A stretch of 64,000 nt of DNA from Paenarthrobacter nitroguajacolicus. GTDB taxonomy: Bacteria > Actinomycetota > Actinomycetes > Actinomycetales > Micrococcaceae. How positions within the stretch are numbered: the first letter of the stretch is position 1; the number at the start of each line of letters is the position of its first letter. This document shows positions 9,565 to 17,389 of the stretch, piece by piece. Made by a program: the position numbers and the translations under genes. The notes beneath the pieces were generated by a model. It was given only the letters and a program-made list of their open reading frames with translations, had not been told where the DNA came from and did no database searches. Location: contig NZ_VNFK01000001.1 in NCBI RefSeq assembly GCF_007786235.1, positions 372,001-436,000 of the forward strand. Direction: 5' to 3'.

Positions 9565-10539
9565 TTACTCCGATACTTTCACGGGGATGCGGTTGGACGA
9601 TGAGCGCTCTGCAGCGGCCGGTTCGACGACTGCCGGGACGGGCCCGCTGTTGTTCAGCAGCGAGGCGGCCGTCGCAACGGCGCCTGCAACGTCGCCGTCG
9701 TGCGGGTACAAAAGGGTCCGGCCGACAGTCAGGCCGCGAACACCGGGAAGCGCCAGCGCCGCTTGCCAGCTGGCGAACACCTCGTCCTGGGTTCCATCGG
9801 GGTCTCCGCCCAACAAAACCGTGGGCAGCGTGGTGGAGGCCATGACACGTTCCATCTCCGCTACAACCGGCAGTTTCATCCACGTGTAGGCGCTGGTGGA
9901 GCCGAGGCCCTCGGCGATGCCAACGGACTTGATCACAGCGTCTGCGCGGAGGTCGTTGCGGACCTTGCCGTGCGCATCACGAACGGACAGGAAGGGTTCA
10001 ACCATGGCGATCAGCTTGCGTGCGGCCAGCGAATCGATGGCCTTGGCTGTGGCTTCAAGCGTGGCCACCGTGTCCGGATCGCCAAGGCAGATACGGGTCA
10101 GCATCTTGCCGCCATCAGCGCCGAGTGCTTCCAGGGCTTCGGCGGTGTGCCCGGTGAAGCGGTCGTCGAACTCGTTGACCAAACCGGCCAGGCCGCCGCG
10201 GTTCATGGAGCCGAAGATGAGTTTGCCGTCCAACGCCCCCAAGAGCAGAAGGTCATCCATGATATCCGGCGAGGCAAGGATGCCGTCCACGGCGGGGTTG
10301 GCCAACGCAATCTGGAGGCGGTCCAGGAGGTCCCGGCGATCAGCCATGGCCATCGGCTCCGTGCCAACTGCAAGGGCGCCGCGGGCGGGGTGGTCGGCAG
10401 CGACGATGAAGTTCTGGGTGTCGTGCTTCAAGCCCGGGTGCTTGCGGCGGGTGGCCGCAGCGCGGGCAACAGCCTCGGGGTCTTCGAGCCTGATCCGGCT
10501 CAGGTGCTCATAACGGCGTGGGTCATCGTTGAGGCTCAA
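9565..10539 (-). CDS. Cgl0159-like (beta/alpha)8-barrel protein, candidate aldolase of inositol catabolism
   Basis: A 324-residue aldolase-type barrel of the family I know as Cgl0159, which sits beside iolC in corynebacterial and arthrobacterial inositol clusters. No iolJ-type class II aldolase is visible in this window, so it may cleave 2-deoxy-5-keto-gluconate-6-phosphate to dihydroxyacetone phosphate and malonate semialdehyde; that is inference. 'NFIVAADHPARG' near the N-terminus and 'KLPVV', 'VLLGGD', 'TVGRTLLYP' later resemble strand ends of Schiff-base aldolases. The start is TTG 10539, overlapping the iolC stop (TTGA) with AAGGAG seven bases upstream, a clear coupling signal. The next ATG is too far inside the fold. 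Confidence 0.78.
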   Translation of the reverse strand: MSLNDDPRRYEHLSRIRLEDPEAVARAAATRRKHPGLKHDTQNFIVAADHPARGALAVGTEPMAMADRRDLLDRLQIALANPAVDGILASPDIMDDLLLLGALDGKLIFGSMNRGGLAGLVNEFDDRFTGHTAEALEALGADGGKMLTRICLGDPDTVATLEATAKAIDSLAARKLIAMVEPFLSVRDAHGKVRNDLRADAVIKSVGIAEGLGSTSAYTWMKLPVVAEMERVMASTTLPTVLLGGDPDGTQDEVFASWQAALALPGVRGLTVGRTLLYPHDGDVAGAVATAASLLNNSGPVPAVVEPAAAERSSSNRIPVKVSE

Positions 10540-11576
10540 CGCACTGCTCCTTCTGCGAGGGTGGAGGAGGCTGCGAGAGTCGAGGAGGCTGCGAGAGTGG
10601 CACCAGGGACGGGCCGGCCGCGTTCCGCGAGCAGCGAGGTGACCTCGTCCGGCGTCGGCATCGCATCCGCGCACGACACACGGGAGGCGACAATCGCGCC
10701 CGAAGCGTTGGCGTAGTCGAGGACTTCCGACAGCGGCCAGCCGGACAGCAGTCCGTGACAGAAAGCGCCGCCGAAGGAGTCGCCGGCGCCCAGGCCGTTG
10801 ACGGTTTCCACCGGGACAGGCGCCGAGACCACGCGCTCCGTGCGGGTCTTAGCCATCACGCCTTCAGCGCCAAGCTTCACGACGGCGATTTCGACGCCGG
10901 CCGCCAGTAGGCGGTCTGCCTGCTCGTCGGGCGTTCCCTCACCGACGGCCACAGCGCATTCTTTGTCGTTGCCGATCGCGACGGTGACGTGCGGGAGGAT
11001 CTTGGCAACCTCGGCGCGGGCTTCGGCTTCCGAGGCCCAGAACATGGGGCGGTAATCCAGGTCCAAAATGGTGAATTGGCCCGGCTTCAAGCCGGTCCGG
11101 GGACGGGCCTGGTGTGCGGCGATGTGTGCGCTGCGGCTGGGCTCCTGGCACAGGCCGGTGACGGTGGACCAGAAGATTCCTGCTTCGCGGACGGCTTCCA
11201 GATCAAGCTCTTCGGCTTTGATCTGCAGGTCAGGCGCTGTGGGGAAGCGGCCGTAGAAGTACAGCGGGAACTCGTCCGTTGCGGGCTTGATCGCACAGAA
11301 CGTCACTGCCGTGGGGTATTCCGTAACCGGAGAAACGAACGAATCGTCAACGTTGAACTTGTGAAGTTCGCGGTGCAGGTACTTTCCGAAGGCGTCATCG
11401 CCGGTGCGGGTGATGACACCGGTGCGGCGGCCGTGGCGGGCTGCCGCAACAGCCACGTTGGAGGGCGAGCCTCCCAGGTATTTGCCGAAGGACGTGACGT
11501 CCTCCAGGTCCACTCCGATGTCATTCGGGTAGATATCAACGCTGATGCGCCCGATCGTGAGTAGTTCGTGGGTCAC
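10536..11576 (-). CDS. iolC: 5-dehydro-2-deoxygluconokinase
   Basis: A PfkB/ribokinase-family kinase that phosphorylates 5-dehydro-2-deoxygluconate with ATP. Visible marks are 'GGSPSN' at 35-40 and the PfkB signature 'GLGAGDSFGGAF' at about 261-272, with D266 the likely catalytic base. At 346 residues it is slightly long because the C-terminus carries a TLAASS hexapeptide repeated twice (see repeat at 10555). The GTG at 11576 was chosen over an ATG 22 codons upstream because the family core starts right here; an AAAGG lies about twelve bases before it. It is the first gene of the operon, and its stop overlaps the next start. Confidence 0.92.
   Translation of the reverse strand: MTHELLTIGRISVDIYPNDIGVDLEDVTSFGKYLGGSPSNVAVAAARHGRRTGVITRTGDDAFGKYLHRELHKFNVDDSFVSPVTEYPTAVTFCAIKPATDEFPLYFYGRFPTAPDLQIKAEELDLEAVREAGIFWSTVTGLCQEPSRSAHIAAHQARPRTGLKPGQFTILDLDYRPMFWASEAEARAEVAKILPHVTVAIGNDKECAVAVGEGTPDEQADRLLAAGVEIAVVKLGAEGVMAKTRTERVVSAPVPVETVNGLGAGDSFGGAFCHGLLSGWPLSEVLDYANASGAIVASRVSCADAMPTPDEVTSLLAERGRPVPGATLAASSTLAASSTLAEGAVR
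10555..10599. repeat. 18-bp tandem repeat inside the 3' end of iolC
   Basis: Two 18-bp units (10555-10572 and 10573-10590, two differences) followed by half a unit encode two TLAASS hexapeptides at the iolC C-terminus. The repeat stays in frame and lies after the kinase fold. Confidence 0.85.
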
Positions 11577-11700
11577 GGTGATCGTTGACCTTTCTCTTGT
11601 GAACTCTGAACCTTTGAGCGCTGGGCCCCAATGCCTTGCCACCCCTCAGTGAGCGGGGCCACATGACTACTTTGCACCAGATTTCATGTCCTGTCAAAGG

Positions 11701-11722
11701 TTTGTACTGACATATTTACAAC
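11701..11722. promoter_or_regulatory. Candidate GntR (IolR) operator upstream of iolC
   Basis: The site reads TTTGTACTGACA then TATTTACAAC, an imperfect TTTGT-N12-ACAAA inverted repeat about 125 bp before the iolC start. It matches the site at 12163 at 18 of 22 positions. Additional TGTCA/TGACA half sites flank it at 11692 and 11724. It lies between the tautomerase stop and iolC, where the operon promoter must be. Binding by the GntR protein at 1-681 is inferred. Confidence 0.6.
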
Positions 11723-11738
11723 ATGACACGGACAGCAA

Positions 11739-12143
11739 TTACTTGCGTGGCACAGCCAGTTCTCCGGTGACATACTGGCTGCGCCCGAAGCCGAACGACC
11801 AATCCCCTGGAGTGTTCTCCACGTATCCCACGAAGACGTCCTCCCCGGCGATCCCCAGTTCTGCCAGGCTGCTCGCAATGGCCTCGAACAGCGAGCTTTT
11901 GGCCATCTGGCTGCGACCGCCCTGAGTGAAGATCTGGATCATCACAACGCCGGTCGTGCGCTCAAAGCCGAGCCCTGCATCCTGCGCCACAATCTGGCCC
12001 TGAGGATGTTCGGTGAGGATGTGGAAGTAGTCCCGCTCGGGAATCTGGTACTCGGCAAGAATCGCGTCGTGGATGGCGCGACTCAGGGCTGCCAGCCCCT
12101 CAGACGAGCGGCCTTGGTTGATGTCGATTCGAACAAGTGGCAT
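11739..12143 (-). CDS. Tautomerase-superfamily protein
   Basis: A 134-residue member of the tautomerase superfamily, in which the initiator Met is removed and Pro-1 acts as general base. ATG 12143 followed by a Pro codon gives exactly this N-terminus, and AGGAGG ends six bases before it; the in-frame GTG two codons upstream would destroy the motif. The protein resembles a fused pair of beta-alpha-beta units ('MPLVRIDINQGRS' and 'DVFVGYVENTPGDWSFG'). Its substrate is unknown. It lies 162 nt upstream of iolC on the same strand and shares the candidate operator, so it may act on a keto-enol intermediate of inositol catabolism; that is inference. Confidence 0.85.
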   Translation of the reverse strand: MPLVRIDINQGRSSEGLAALSRAIHDAILAEYQIPERDYFHILTEHPQGQIVAQDAGLGFERTTGVVMIQIFTQGGRSQMAKSSLFEAIASSLAELGIAGEDVFVGYVENTPGDWSFGFGRSQYVTGELAVPRK

Positions 12144-12162
12144 TGTCACCCTCCTGAAATAG

Positions 12163-12184
12163 TTTGTCCTGACATACTAACAAA
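12163..12184. promoter_or_regulatory. Candidate GntR (IolR) operator upstream of the tautomerase gene
   Basis: A perfect TTTGT-N12-ACAAA inverted repeat centred 30 bp before the tautomerase start. It contains TGTCCTGACA, which fits the Corynebacterium glutamicum IolR consensus as I remember it (KGWCHTRACA, to be checked). The copy upstream of iolC has one mismatch to that core. Position suggests repression of the tautomerase promoter by the same regulator. Confidence 0.6.
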
Positions 12185-12205
12185 TATACTTGCTCGGCGA
12201 AACAA

Positions 12206-12239
12206 CAAAGTCCCATCGGAAACACCCAACGGGACTTTG
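12206..12239 (-). terminator. Hairpin with T-rich tail upstream of the tautomerase gene
   Basis: CAAAGTCCC pairs with GGGACTTTG, with partial extension into the loop. Read leftward it ends in TTGTTT, which fits an intrinsic terminator stopping read-through from the sucCD side before the inositol region. Confidence 0.5.
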
Positions 12240-12320
12240 CTCGAGCGTTGCGAGGCCCACTCTGCGCCCCAAAACACGCGAGTAGCACGTAAAACGGGCC
12301 CCACAACGAACACTCAAAGC

Positions 12321-12368
12321 ACGACGGCGGCCCGGCACCTTCCGCGGGAAGGCACCGTGCCGCCGTCG
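12321..12368. terminator. Terminator-like hairpin, repeat copy 1
   Basis: GC-rich inverted repeat starting ACGACGGCGGCCCGG, nearly identical to the sucD terminator at 12711-12760, with a CGCG loop. No U-tract follows on either strand. Confidence 0.65.
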
Positions 12369-12541
12369 AGAATGACACACAAACTCCTACCCGACACCCA
12401 ACCCGACACAGGACACCCACATCCGGGCGTCACCAGCGAACATCCGCGTCCCCAGCGAACCTGCGCGTCACTCGTCCCCGCGCTGCACCCCAAAACACGC
12501 GAATACCCCGCACAGCCGGCCCCACAACGAACGCTTAAAGT

Positions 12542-12590
12542 ACGACGGCGGCCCGGCACCTTCCGCGGGAAGGCACCGTGCCGCCGTCGT
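12542..12590. terminator. Terminator-like hairpin, repeat copy 2
   Basis: The second copy of the same hairpin, exactly 221 bp from copy 1 and with identical arms except the last base. It is part of the direct-repeat array downstream of sucD. Confidence 0.65.
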
Positions 12591-12710
12591 AAATGACACA
12601 CAAACACGTACGCGACACCCAACCCGACACAGGACACCCACATCCGGGCGTCACCAACGAATATGCGCGTCACCAGCGAACATGCGCGTCACTGAGGACT
12701 GGCTTAAAGA

Positions 12711-12760
12711 ACGACGGCGGCCCGGCGCCTTCCGTGGGGAAGGCACCGGGCCGCCGTCGT
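12711..12760 (-). terminator. sucD terminator
   Basis: A long GC hairpin with arms of about 23 nt and one or two mismatches, 14 bp downstream of the sucD stop. It is the presumed parent of the two copies at 12321 and 12542. The tail on the leftward strand is TCTTTAAG. Confidence 0.75.
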
Positions 12761-12774
12761 ACTGTTTGTAAACC

Positions 12775-13677
12775 CTAGAGCGTTGCGAAAACTTCGCGCA
12801 GCAGCGTGGCGGTCTCGGACGGCGTCTTGCCGACCTTCACGCCTGCGGCTTCGAGGGCTTCCTTCTTGGCCTGGGCCGTACCTGCGGAGCCGGAAACAAT
12901 GGCGCCTGCGTGGCCCATGGTCTTGCCCTCAGGAGCCGTGAAGCCGGCAACGTAGCCGACAACCGGCTTGGTGACGTTGGCCTTGATGAAGTCGGCTGCG
13001 CGCTCTTCAGCGTCGCCACCGATTTCACCGATCATGACGATTGCCTTGGTCTCGGGGTCAGCTTCGAACGCAGCCAGGGCGTCGATGTGCGTGGTGCCGA
13101 TGATGGGGTCGCCACCGATGCCGATCGCGGTGGAGAAGCCGAGGTCGCGGAGTTCGTACATCATCTGGTAGGTCAAGGTACCGGACTTTGACACGAGGCC
13201 GATGGGGCCCTTGCCCGTGATGTTTGCCGGGGTGATGCCAACCAGGGCCTCGCCCGGAGTGATGATGCCGGGGCAGTTCGGGCCGATGATGCGGGTGATC
13301 TGCTTGCCGTCAGCGTCCACCTTGGACTGGGCGAGGGCCCAGAATTCGGCGGAGTCCTGCACCGGTACGCCTTCAGTGATGACCACAACGAGGCCGATGC
13401 CGGCTTCGATGGCTTCAACCACGGCGTCCTTGGTGAATGCCGGCGGAACGAAGACGATGGAAACGTCTGCGCCGGTTTCAGCGATGGCTTCCTTGACGGT
13501 GCCGAAGACGTTGATTTCCTTGTCGCCGTGAAGGACCGTGGTGCCGGCCTTGCGGGCGTTGACGCCACCAACAATGTTGGTGCCTGCCTTGAGCATCAGG
13601 GCGGTGTGCTTGGTGCCCTCGCCGCCGGTAATGCCCTGAACGATGACTTTGGAGTCCTTGTTGAGGTAGATAGACAT
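12775..13677 (-). CDS. sucD: Succinyl-CoA synthetase alpha subunit
   Basis: The alpha subunit of the TCA-cycle ligase that makes ATP (or GTP) while converting succinyl-CoA to succinate. It is 300 residues long, with an N-terminal CoA-binding Rossmann domain ('[13 protein letters not shown]'), the '[12 protein letters not shown]' loop, and the phosphohistidine H256 in 'GHAGAIVSG'. ATG start with AAAGGG eight bases upstream. It lies 12 nt downstream of sucC, the usual betaalpha order, and is followed by a strong hairpin. Nothing unusual in the protein itself. Confidence 0.97.
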   Translation of the reverse strand: MSIYLNKDSKVIVQGITGGEGTKHTALMLKAGTNIVGGVNARKAGTTVLHGDKEINVFGTVKEAIAETGADVSIVFVPPAFTKDAVVEAIEAGIGLVVVITEGVPVQDSAEFWALAQSKVDADGKQITRIIGPNCPGIITPGEALVGITPANITGKGPIGLVSKSGTLTYQMMYELRDLGFSTAIGIGGDPIIGTTHIDALAAFEADPETKAIVMIGEIGGDAEERAADFIKANVTKPVVGYVAGFTAPEGKTMGHAGAIVSGSAGTAQAKKEALEAAGVKVGKTPSETATLLREVFATL

Positions 13678-13689
13678 TGTCGCGTCCCT

Positions 13690-14859
13690 TTACTTAGCTG
13701 CGTTGGCGAGCTCGGCGGCCTTGTCGGCGCCCTCGTCCATGGTGGCGGCCAGGGTAACCAGCGGGTGGTTGGCCTCGGTCAGGATGCGGCGGCCTTCCTC
13801 AACGTTGTTACCGTCGAGGCGAACCACCAGCGGCTTGTTCGCGGAGGAACCCAGCTCAGCCAGTGCACCGACGATGCCCTTGGCAACGGCGTCACATGCG
13901 GTGATGCCGCCGAAGACGTTCACGAACACGCTCTTGACCTGGGAGTCGCCCAGGATGACGTCAAGGCCATTGGCCATGACCTCAGCGGAAGCTCCACCGC
14001 CGATGTCCAGGAAGTTGGCGGGCTTGACGTTGCCGTGGTTCTCGCCAGCGTAAGCAACGACGTCGAGCGTCGACATCACAAGACCGGCGCCGTTGCCGAT
14101 GATGCCCACTTCGCCGTCCAGCTTGACGTAGTTGAGGTCCTGCGCCTTGGCCTTGGCCTCGAGCGGGTCAGCTGCGTCCTTGTCTTCCAACGTTGCGTGG
14201 TGCACGTGGCGGAAGTCAGCGTTCTCGTCCAGGGAAACCTTGCCGTCGAGGGCAACGATCTCGCCTGCGCCGGTGCGGACCAGCGGGTTGACCTCAACCA
14301 GGGTTGCGTCTTCCTTCTTGAAGACGTCCCAAAGCTTCAGAATGACGTCGGCCACCTTGCCGCGCAGTTCTTCAGCGAAACCTGCAGCTGCGACGATCTC
14401 GTCAGCCTTGGCCTGGTCGATGCCCACAGCGGGATCGATGGCGATCTTGGCCAAGGCCTCGGGACGCTCAACGGCAAGCTGCTCGATCTCCATGCCGCCT
14501 TCAACCGAGCACATGGCCAGGTAGTTGCGGTTTGCACGGTCCAGGAGGACCGAGAAGTAGAATTCCTCGGCGATGTCTGCACCCTGGGCGATCATCACCT
14601 TGTTGACGGTGTGGCCCTTGATGTCCATGCCCAGGATGTTGGTGGAGTGCTCAAGCGCCTCTTCGGCAGTCTTGGCAACCTTGACGCCGCCAGCCTTGCC
14701 GCGGCCACCAACCTTAACCTGTGCCTTTACGACAGTTACGCCACCGATCTTCTCGGCAGCTGCCTTCGCTTCTTCAGGAGTGTGCGCCACGATGCCGGCG
14801 AGCACGGGTACACCGTGCGCTTCGAACATATCGCGCGCCTGATATTCAAACAGGTCCAC
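13690..14859 (-). CDS. sucC: Succinyl-CoA synthetase beta subunit
   Basis: The ATP-grasp beta subunit of succinyl-CoA synthetase; 389 residues as expected. The N-terminus '[19 protein letters not shown]' is the family start, followed by '[20 protein letters not shown]' with nucleotide-binding basic residues and a late 'NIFGGIT'-type loop (here '[16 protein letters not shown]'). The start codon is GTG with AAGGAC eight bases upstream. The gene opens the sucCD operon; the 265-bp region before it (14860-15124) should hold the promoter, but I see no clear consensus there. Confidence 0.97.
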   Translation of the reverse strand: MDLFEYQARDMFEAHGVPVLAGIVAHTPEEAKAAAEKIGGVTVVKAQVKVGGRGKAGGVKVAKTAEEALEHSTNILGMDIKGHTVNKVMIAQGADIAEEFYFSVLLDRANRNYLAMCSVEGGMEIEQLAVERPEALAKIAIDPAVGIDQAKADEIVAAAGFAEELRGKVADVILKLWDVFKKEDATLVEVNPLVRTGAGEIVALDGKVSLDENADFRHVHHATLEDKDAADPLEAKAKAQDLNYVKLDGEVGIIGNGAGLVMSTLDVVAYAGENHGNVKPANFLDIGGGASAEVMANGLDVILGDSQVKSVFVNVFGGITACDAVAKGIVGALAELGSSANKPLVVRLDGNNVEEGRRILTEANHPLVTLAATMDEGADKAAELANAAK

Positions 14860-15070
14860 GGTTTAGTGTCCTTCTACGTCGAAGTAGTTTTCTGTTCAGC
14901 CGGGAACCGCGATGACCGCGATAGCCAGCTGCGGAAAGTACGCGGTAAACAACCGGGATTGAAGCCGGTCACATTGCGTAAGGTCCTCTCGGAACTTTAG
15001 CCCTTTGAGGAGTCCCGCCAGCTACACACTACCTGTTAAGTGAGTAACCTTACACTTCTATCGGATGTAG

Positions 15071-15096
15071 AAAAACCGCATAATGACGCGGTTTTT
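15071..15096 (-). terminator. Intrinsic terminator of the lipoprotein gene
   Basis: AAAAACCGC pairs with GCGGTTTTT, eight bases loop; leftward reading gives a U-rich tail. It lies about 30 bp after the stop of the lipoprotein gene at 15125 and would also protect the sucC promoter region. Confidence 0.88.
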
Positions 15097-15124
15097 GGGC
15101 TCTTCGACGGCTGTCCGGAGGCGA

Positions 15125-15814
15125 TCAGGACGCTTGTTTCAGGCTCCCGCGGACCGTTTTGCCGCCGTCGGAAATCAGCTGGTACCCCTCGGGAGTCACG
15201 AAGAAGGCCACCCCACCGGAGACGTTTCCGCAGGCAACACCGCCGTTATACGCAGAGCAGCGCAAACCGTTCCGCTCAATATTCTGCCCCTCGGCCAACT
15301 CCCGCAGCTTGGAGATGGGCCCGTTGCGGCTGCCTTTGGGCCCAAACTCCGACTCCATTTGTGTTACGCCGGAACGACATGAGCCGTAGACGGCCTTGTC
15401 CGGTGAGAGGAGAACTGTGCCGCCGAGATAGCCCAGGCCCGTTCCGGCACAATCATCGGCAATGTCGGCCAACTCCGGCTTGGCATACTTCGCCAGTTCG
15501 CAATGAGCCACCGGGACCACGGCGAACTTGTTGTTGGCGGCGTCCGAGTAGGAGTTGGCCTCGTAGGGCAGGTTCAGGTGTCCACCCTTGGAGGATGTCA
15601 GGGCGCACACGATGGTCCGGTCCGTGGTGACGAAGGCGGTGACATCCTCGCCGGCGGACAAGGTGGTCTGCTCGGTGACGGGAACCTGTTGCAACTGCTC
15701 CAGGGGCGCCAGGGGGGCCGGCGGAACATAGTCCGGGTCCTCGGTGGCGAAGGAGCACCCTGTGGTCAAGACCAAGAGCGCGGCAGCAAAAATCCCCAGA
15801 ACAGTCCGTCGCAT
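15125..15814 (-). CDS. Secreted lipoprotein of unknown function
   Basis: A 229-residue predicted lipoprotein. An Arg-containing N-terminus, a hydrophobic segment and the lipobox 'LTTGC' place the lipidated cysteine at residue 20. The mature part has a Pro-rich linker ('VPPAPLAPLEQL') and several further cysteines (near residues 70, 104, 122, 146, 187 and 197), which could form disulphides outside the cell. I recognise no enzymatic motif. It is monocistronic, with its own terminator, and shares the strand with the surface-protein gene upstream (22 nt gap), so the two may be co-transcribed. Confidence 0.8.
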   Translation of the reverse strand: MRRTVLGIFAAALLVLTTGCSFATEDPDYVPPAPLAPLEQLQQVPVTEQTTLSAGEDVTAFVTTDRTIVCALTSSKGGHLNLPYEANSYSDAANNKFAVVPVAHCELAKYAKPELADIADDCAGTGLGYLGGTVLLSPDKAVYGSCRSGVTQMESEFGPKGSRNGPISKLRELAEGQNIERNGLRCSAYNGGVACGNVSGGVAFFVTPEGYQLISDGGKTVRGSLKQAS

Positions 15815-15836
15815 GCCACCAATTATGCCGGTACCC

Positions 15837-17252
15837 TTACGCCGGACTGCCTCGGCGGCGCCGGAGGCCGTTCAAGACCATCAGTGTGGCGCCGGCGGTC
15901 AGCAGACCCGCGGCAGCCCACAGCATGGTGTGCAGCCTTCCGGACTCCAAACCGGTCGCCGCAAGTTCAGCGCTGGTAAGTTCAGCGCCCGACGCCGGGA
16001 CCACTGCTCCTGCCGGAGTCACCGTCGTTGGAGGTGCTGGGGCGTCCGGAACTTCCAGGGCCGCGGTTGTGTTCGCCGCCGGAGGCTGTGCAACGACGGG
16101 TGGCCGGTTTTCGAGGACGGTCACGACTGTAGAGAAGACCCACTGTTTGTACAGACCGGAGTCACTGAAGTACACAAAGATCTGGAAAGACCCAGCCCTG
16201 GTAGGGATGCCCTGCAACACACCGTTGTCATCAATGGTGAGCCCGTCCGGCCCCGGATCGTGCCACGACAAACTACCAGCCATATGGCGTGGCGTCGCCC
16301 ACCAAAAATCATATGGTGCCACGCCCCCGGTAACGGAAGCGATCTTCGCCGAATACGGTTCACCCAAGACTGCCGGCGGAACGGCGAAGCCCATCGGCTG
16401 TGGCCTCGAGGCCCGAACAGTCAACGTAAACTCCGCATCGACGGATTCATGGAGATCGGAGAACCGCACGGTGAACTTGTATGTTCCCGCGGCAGTCGGA
16501 GTGCCGGAAGCGGCGTTCTGCCCCCACGACATCCCCGGCGGAAGAGCACCTGCAACCACAGCCGTGCTGTATGGCTGGGCACCCACTGTCCAGACCAGGA
16601 TGCTCTCGCTGTACCAGGCTCCAACGACGCCGTCAGTGAACTTCTCCGTGCCTGTCGCGGTTCTGAATTGGGGAGGTGCGTAGTCGTAGAAGTCCACGGT
16701 GACCTCTTGGACCAGTGCTTGCGCGGGGTCTGACGAATCCGACACCGTGACGCTCATCCGGAAGTAGCCCTCTTGAGTGGGCATGCCGGTGAACCTGAAG
16801 CTCGCGGGGTCAAACGTCAGACCGGGCGGGACGTCACTGACAGTAGCAGTGTACGGAGCAGTTCCGCCGGAGATCACCAGCGGTGCATCGTACGCCTTGG
16901 TGAGGTATCCCCTGTCCACGTAAGACCGCACAGCCAAGGGATCAGAGAGGTCCGCATCGGCTTGTGCACGGGCCTCGTGCCGCGTCTCGGCGGCCGGATT
17001 CGTCGGGGGTTTCGTGGCGGGCGGTTCGGTCACCACTGGTTCGACGACGGCCGGCTGGGGCGCCCCGGAGATGGCGCCGGCCGTTGGCGTCGGACTTGCG
17101 GTTGCTGCAGGCTCGCTGGACGACGCTGACGGCTCCGCATCGGCGATCCCAGGCGGAGCGAACTGGAGCGCAAGGGCGCTCGCCACGACCCCAACCAACA
17201 GCAGCCTCGCGGCCTTACCAAATAATCGACGTTCCCCCACAAAAGCGCCCAC
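15837..17252 (-). CDS. Cell-surface protein with Ig-like modules and LAXTG-type sorting signal
   Basis: A 471-residue secreted protein. A signal peptide (about residues 13-37, ending near 'ADA') is followed by a Ser/Pro/Thr-rich stretch to about 85. Three putative Ig modules follow, each with the 'GG-PY...LPPG(L/M)' and 'G-PT-AG-F' signatures of the He_PIG type. The C-terminus has 'LAATG' at 430-434, a hydrophobic helix and an RRRR tail: a sorting signal of the LAXTG type, known for class E sortases in high-GC actinobacteria. No sortase gene is in the window. The function is unknown, possibly adhesion. GTG start with GGGGGAGGA five bases upstream. Confidence 0.82.
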   Translation of the reverse strand: MGAFVGERRLFGKAARLLLVGVVASALALQFAPPGIADAEPSASSSEPAATASPTPTAGAISGAPQPAVVEPVVTEPPATKPPTNPAAETRHEARAQADADLSDPLAVRSYVDRGYLTKAYDAPLVISGGTAPYTATVSDVPPGLTFDPASFRFTGMPTQEGYFRMSVTVSDSSDPAQALVQEVTVDFYDYAPPQFRTATGTEKFTDGVVGAWYSESILVWTVGAQPYSTAVVAGALPPGMSWGQNAASGTPTAAGTYKFTVRFSDLHESVDAEFTLTVRASRPQPMGFAVPPAVLGEPYSAKIASVTGGVAPYDFWWATPRHMAGSLSWHDPGPDGLTIDDNGVLQGIPTRAGSFQIFVYFSDSGLYKQWVFSTVVTVLENRPPVVAQPPAANTTAALEVPDAPAPPTTVTPAGAVVPASGAELTSAELAATGLESGRLHTMLWAAAGLLTAGATLMVLNGLRRRRGSPA

Positions 17253-17389
17253 GCGCGTCCTCCCCCACAGGAATACAACCTTTGGGCGTTGCAGGGTGGG
17301 ACAGCAAACAATCGTCGTCCCCTGTGCAACGCCCGGTCAGTCTAAGCCGGGAGGGAAAGCAGGACAATGGCTACGGATGCCGGCGAAGA

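Larger units (their letters stand above)
12262..12671. repeat. Two 189-bp direct repeats offset by 221 bp
   Basis: Copy 1 spans 12262-12450 and copy 2 spans 12483-12671. They share long identical blocks (for example the stretch starting at 12393/12614) and contain one terminator-like hairpin each. A third partial copy of the tail lies at 12670-12692 just before the sucD terminator. No convincing gene is present in 12150-12774; the small open frames are low-complexity and shared by the repeats. The array looks like duplication of the sucD 3' region. Confidence 0.85.

Noticed and set aside
1-12143. Horizontal transfer of the inositol cluster
   Set aside because: Base composition and codon use look like the rest of the window and no mobility genes or tRNA junction flank it.
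12006-12778. Several small open frames in the sucD-tautomerase gap, and the idea of a CRISPR array
   Set aside because: The frames follow the repeat copies and have no family features. The repeats are 189 bp with hairpins and only two full copies, so they are not CRISPR repeats with spacers.
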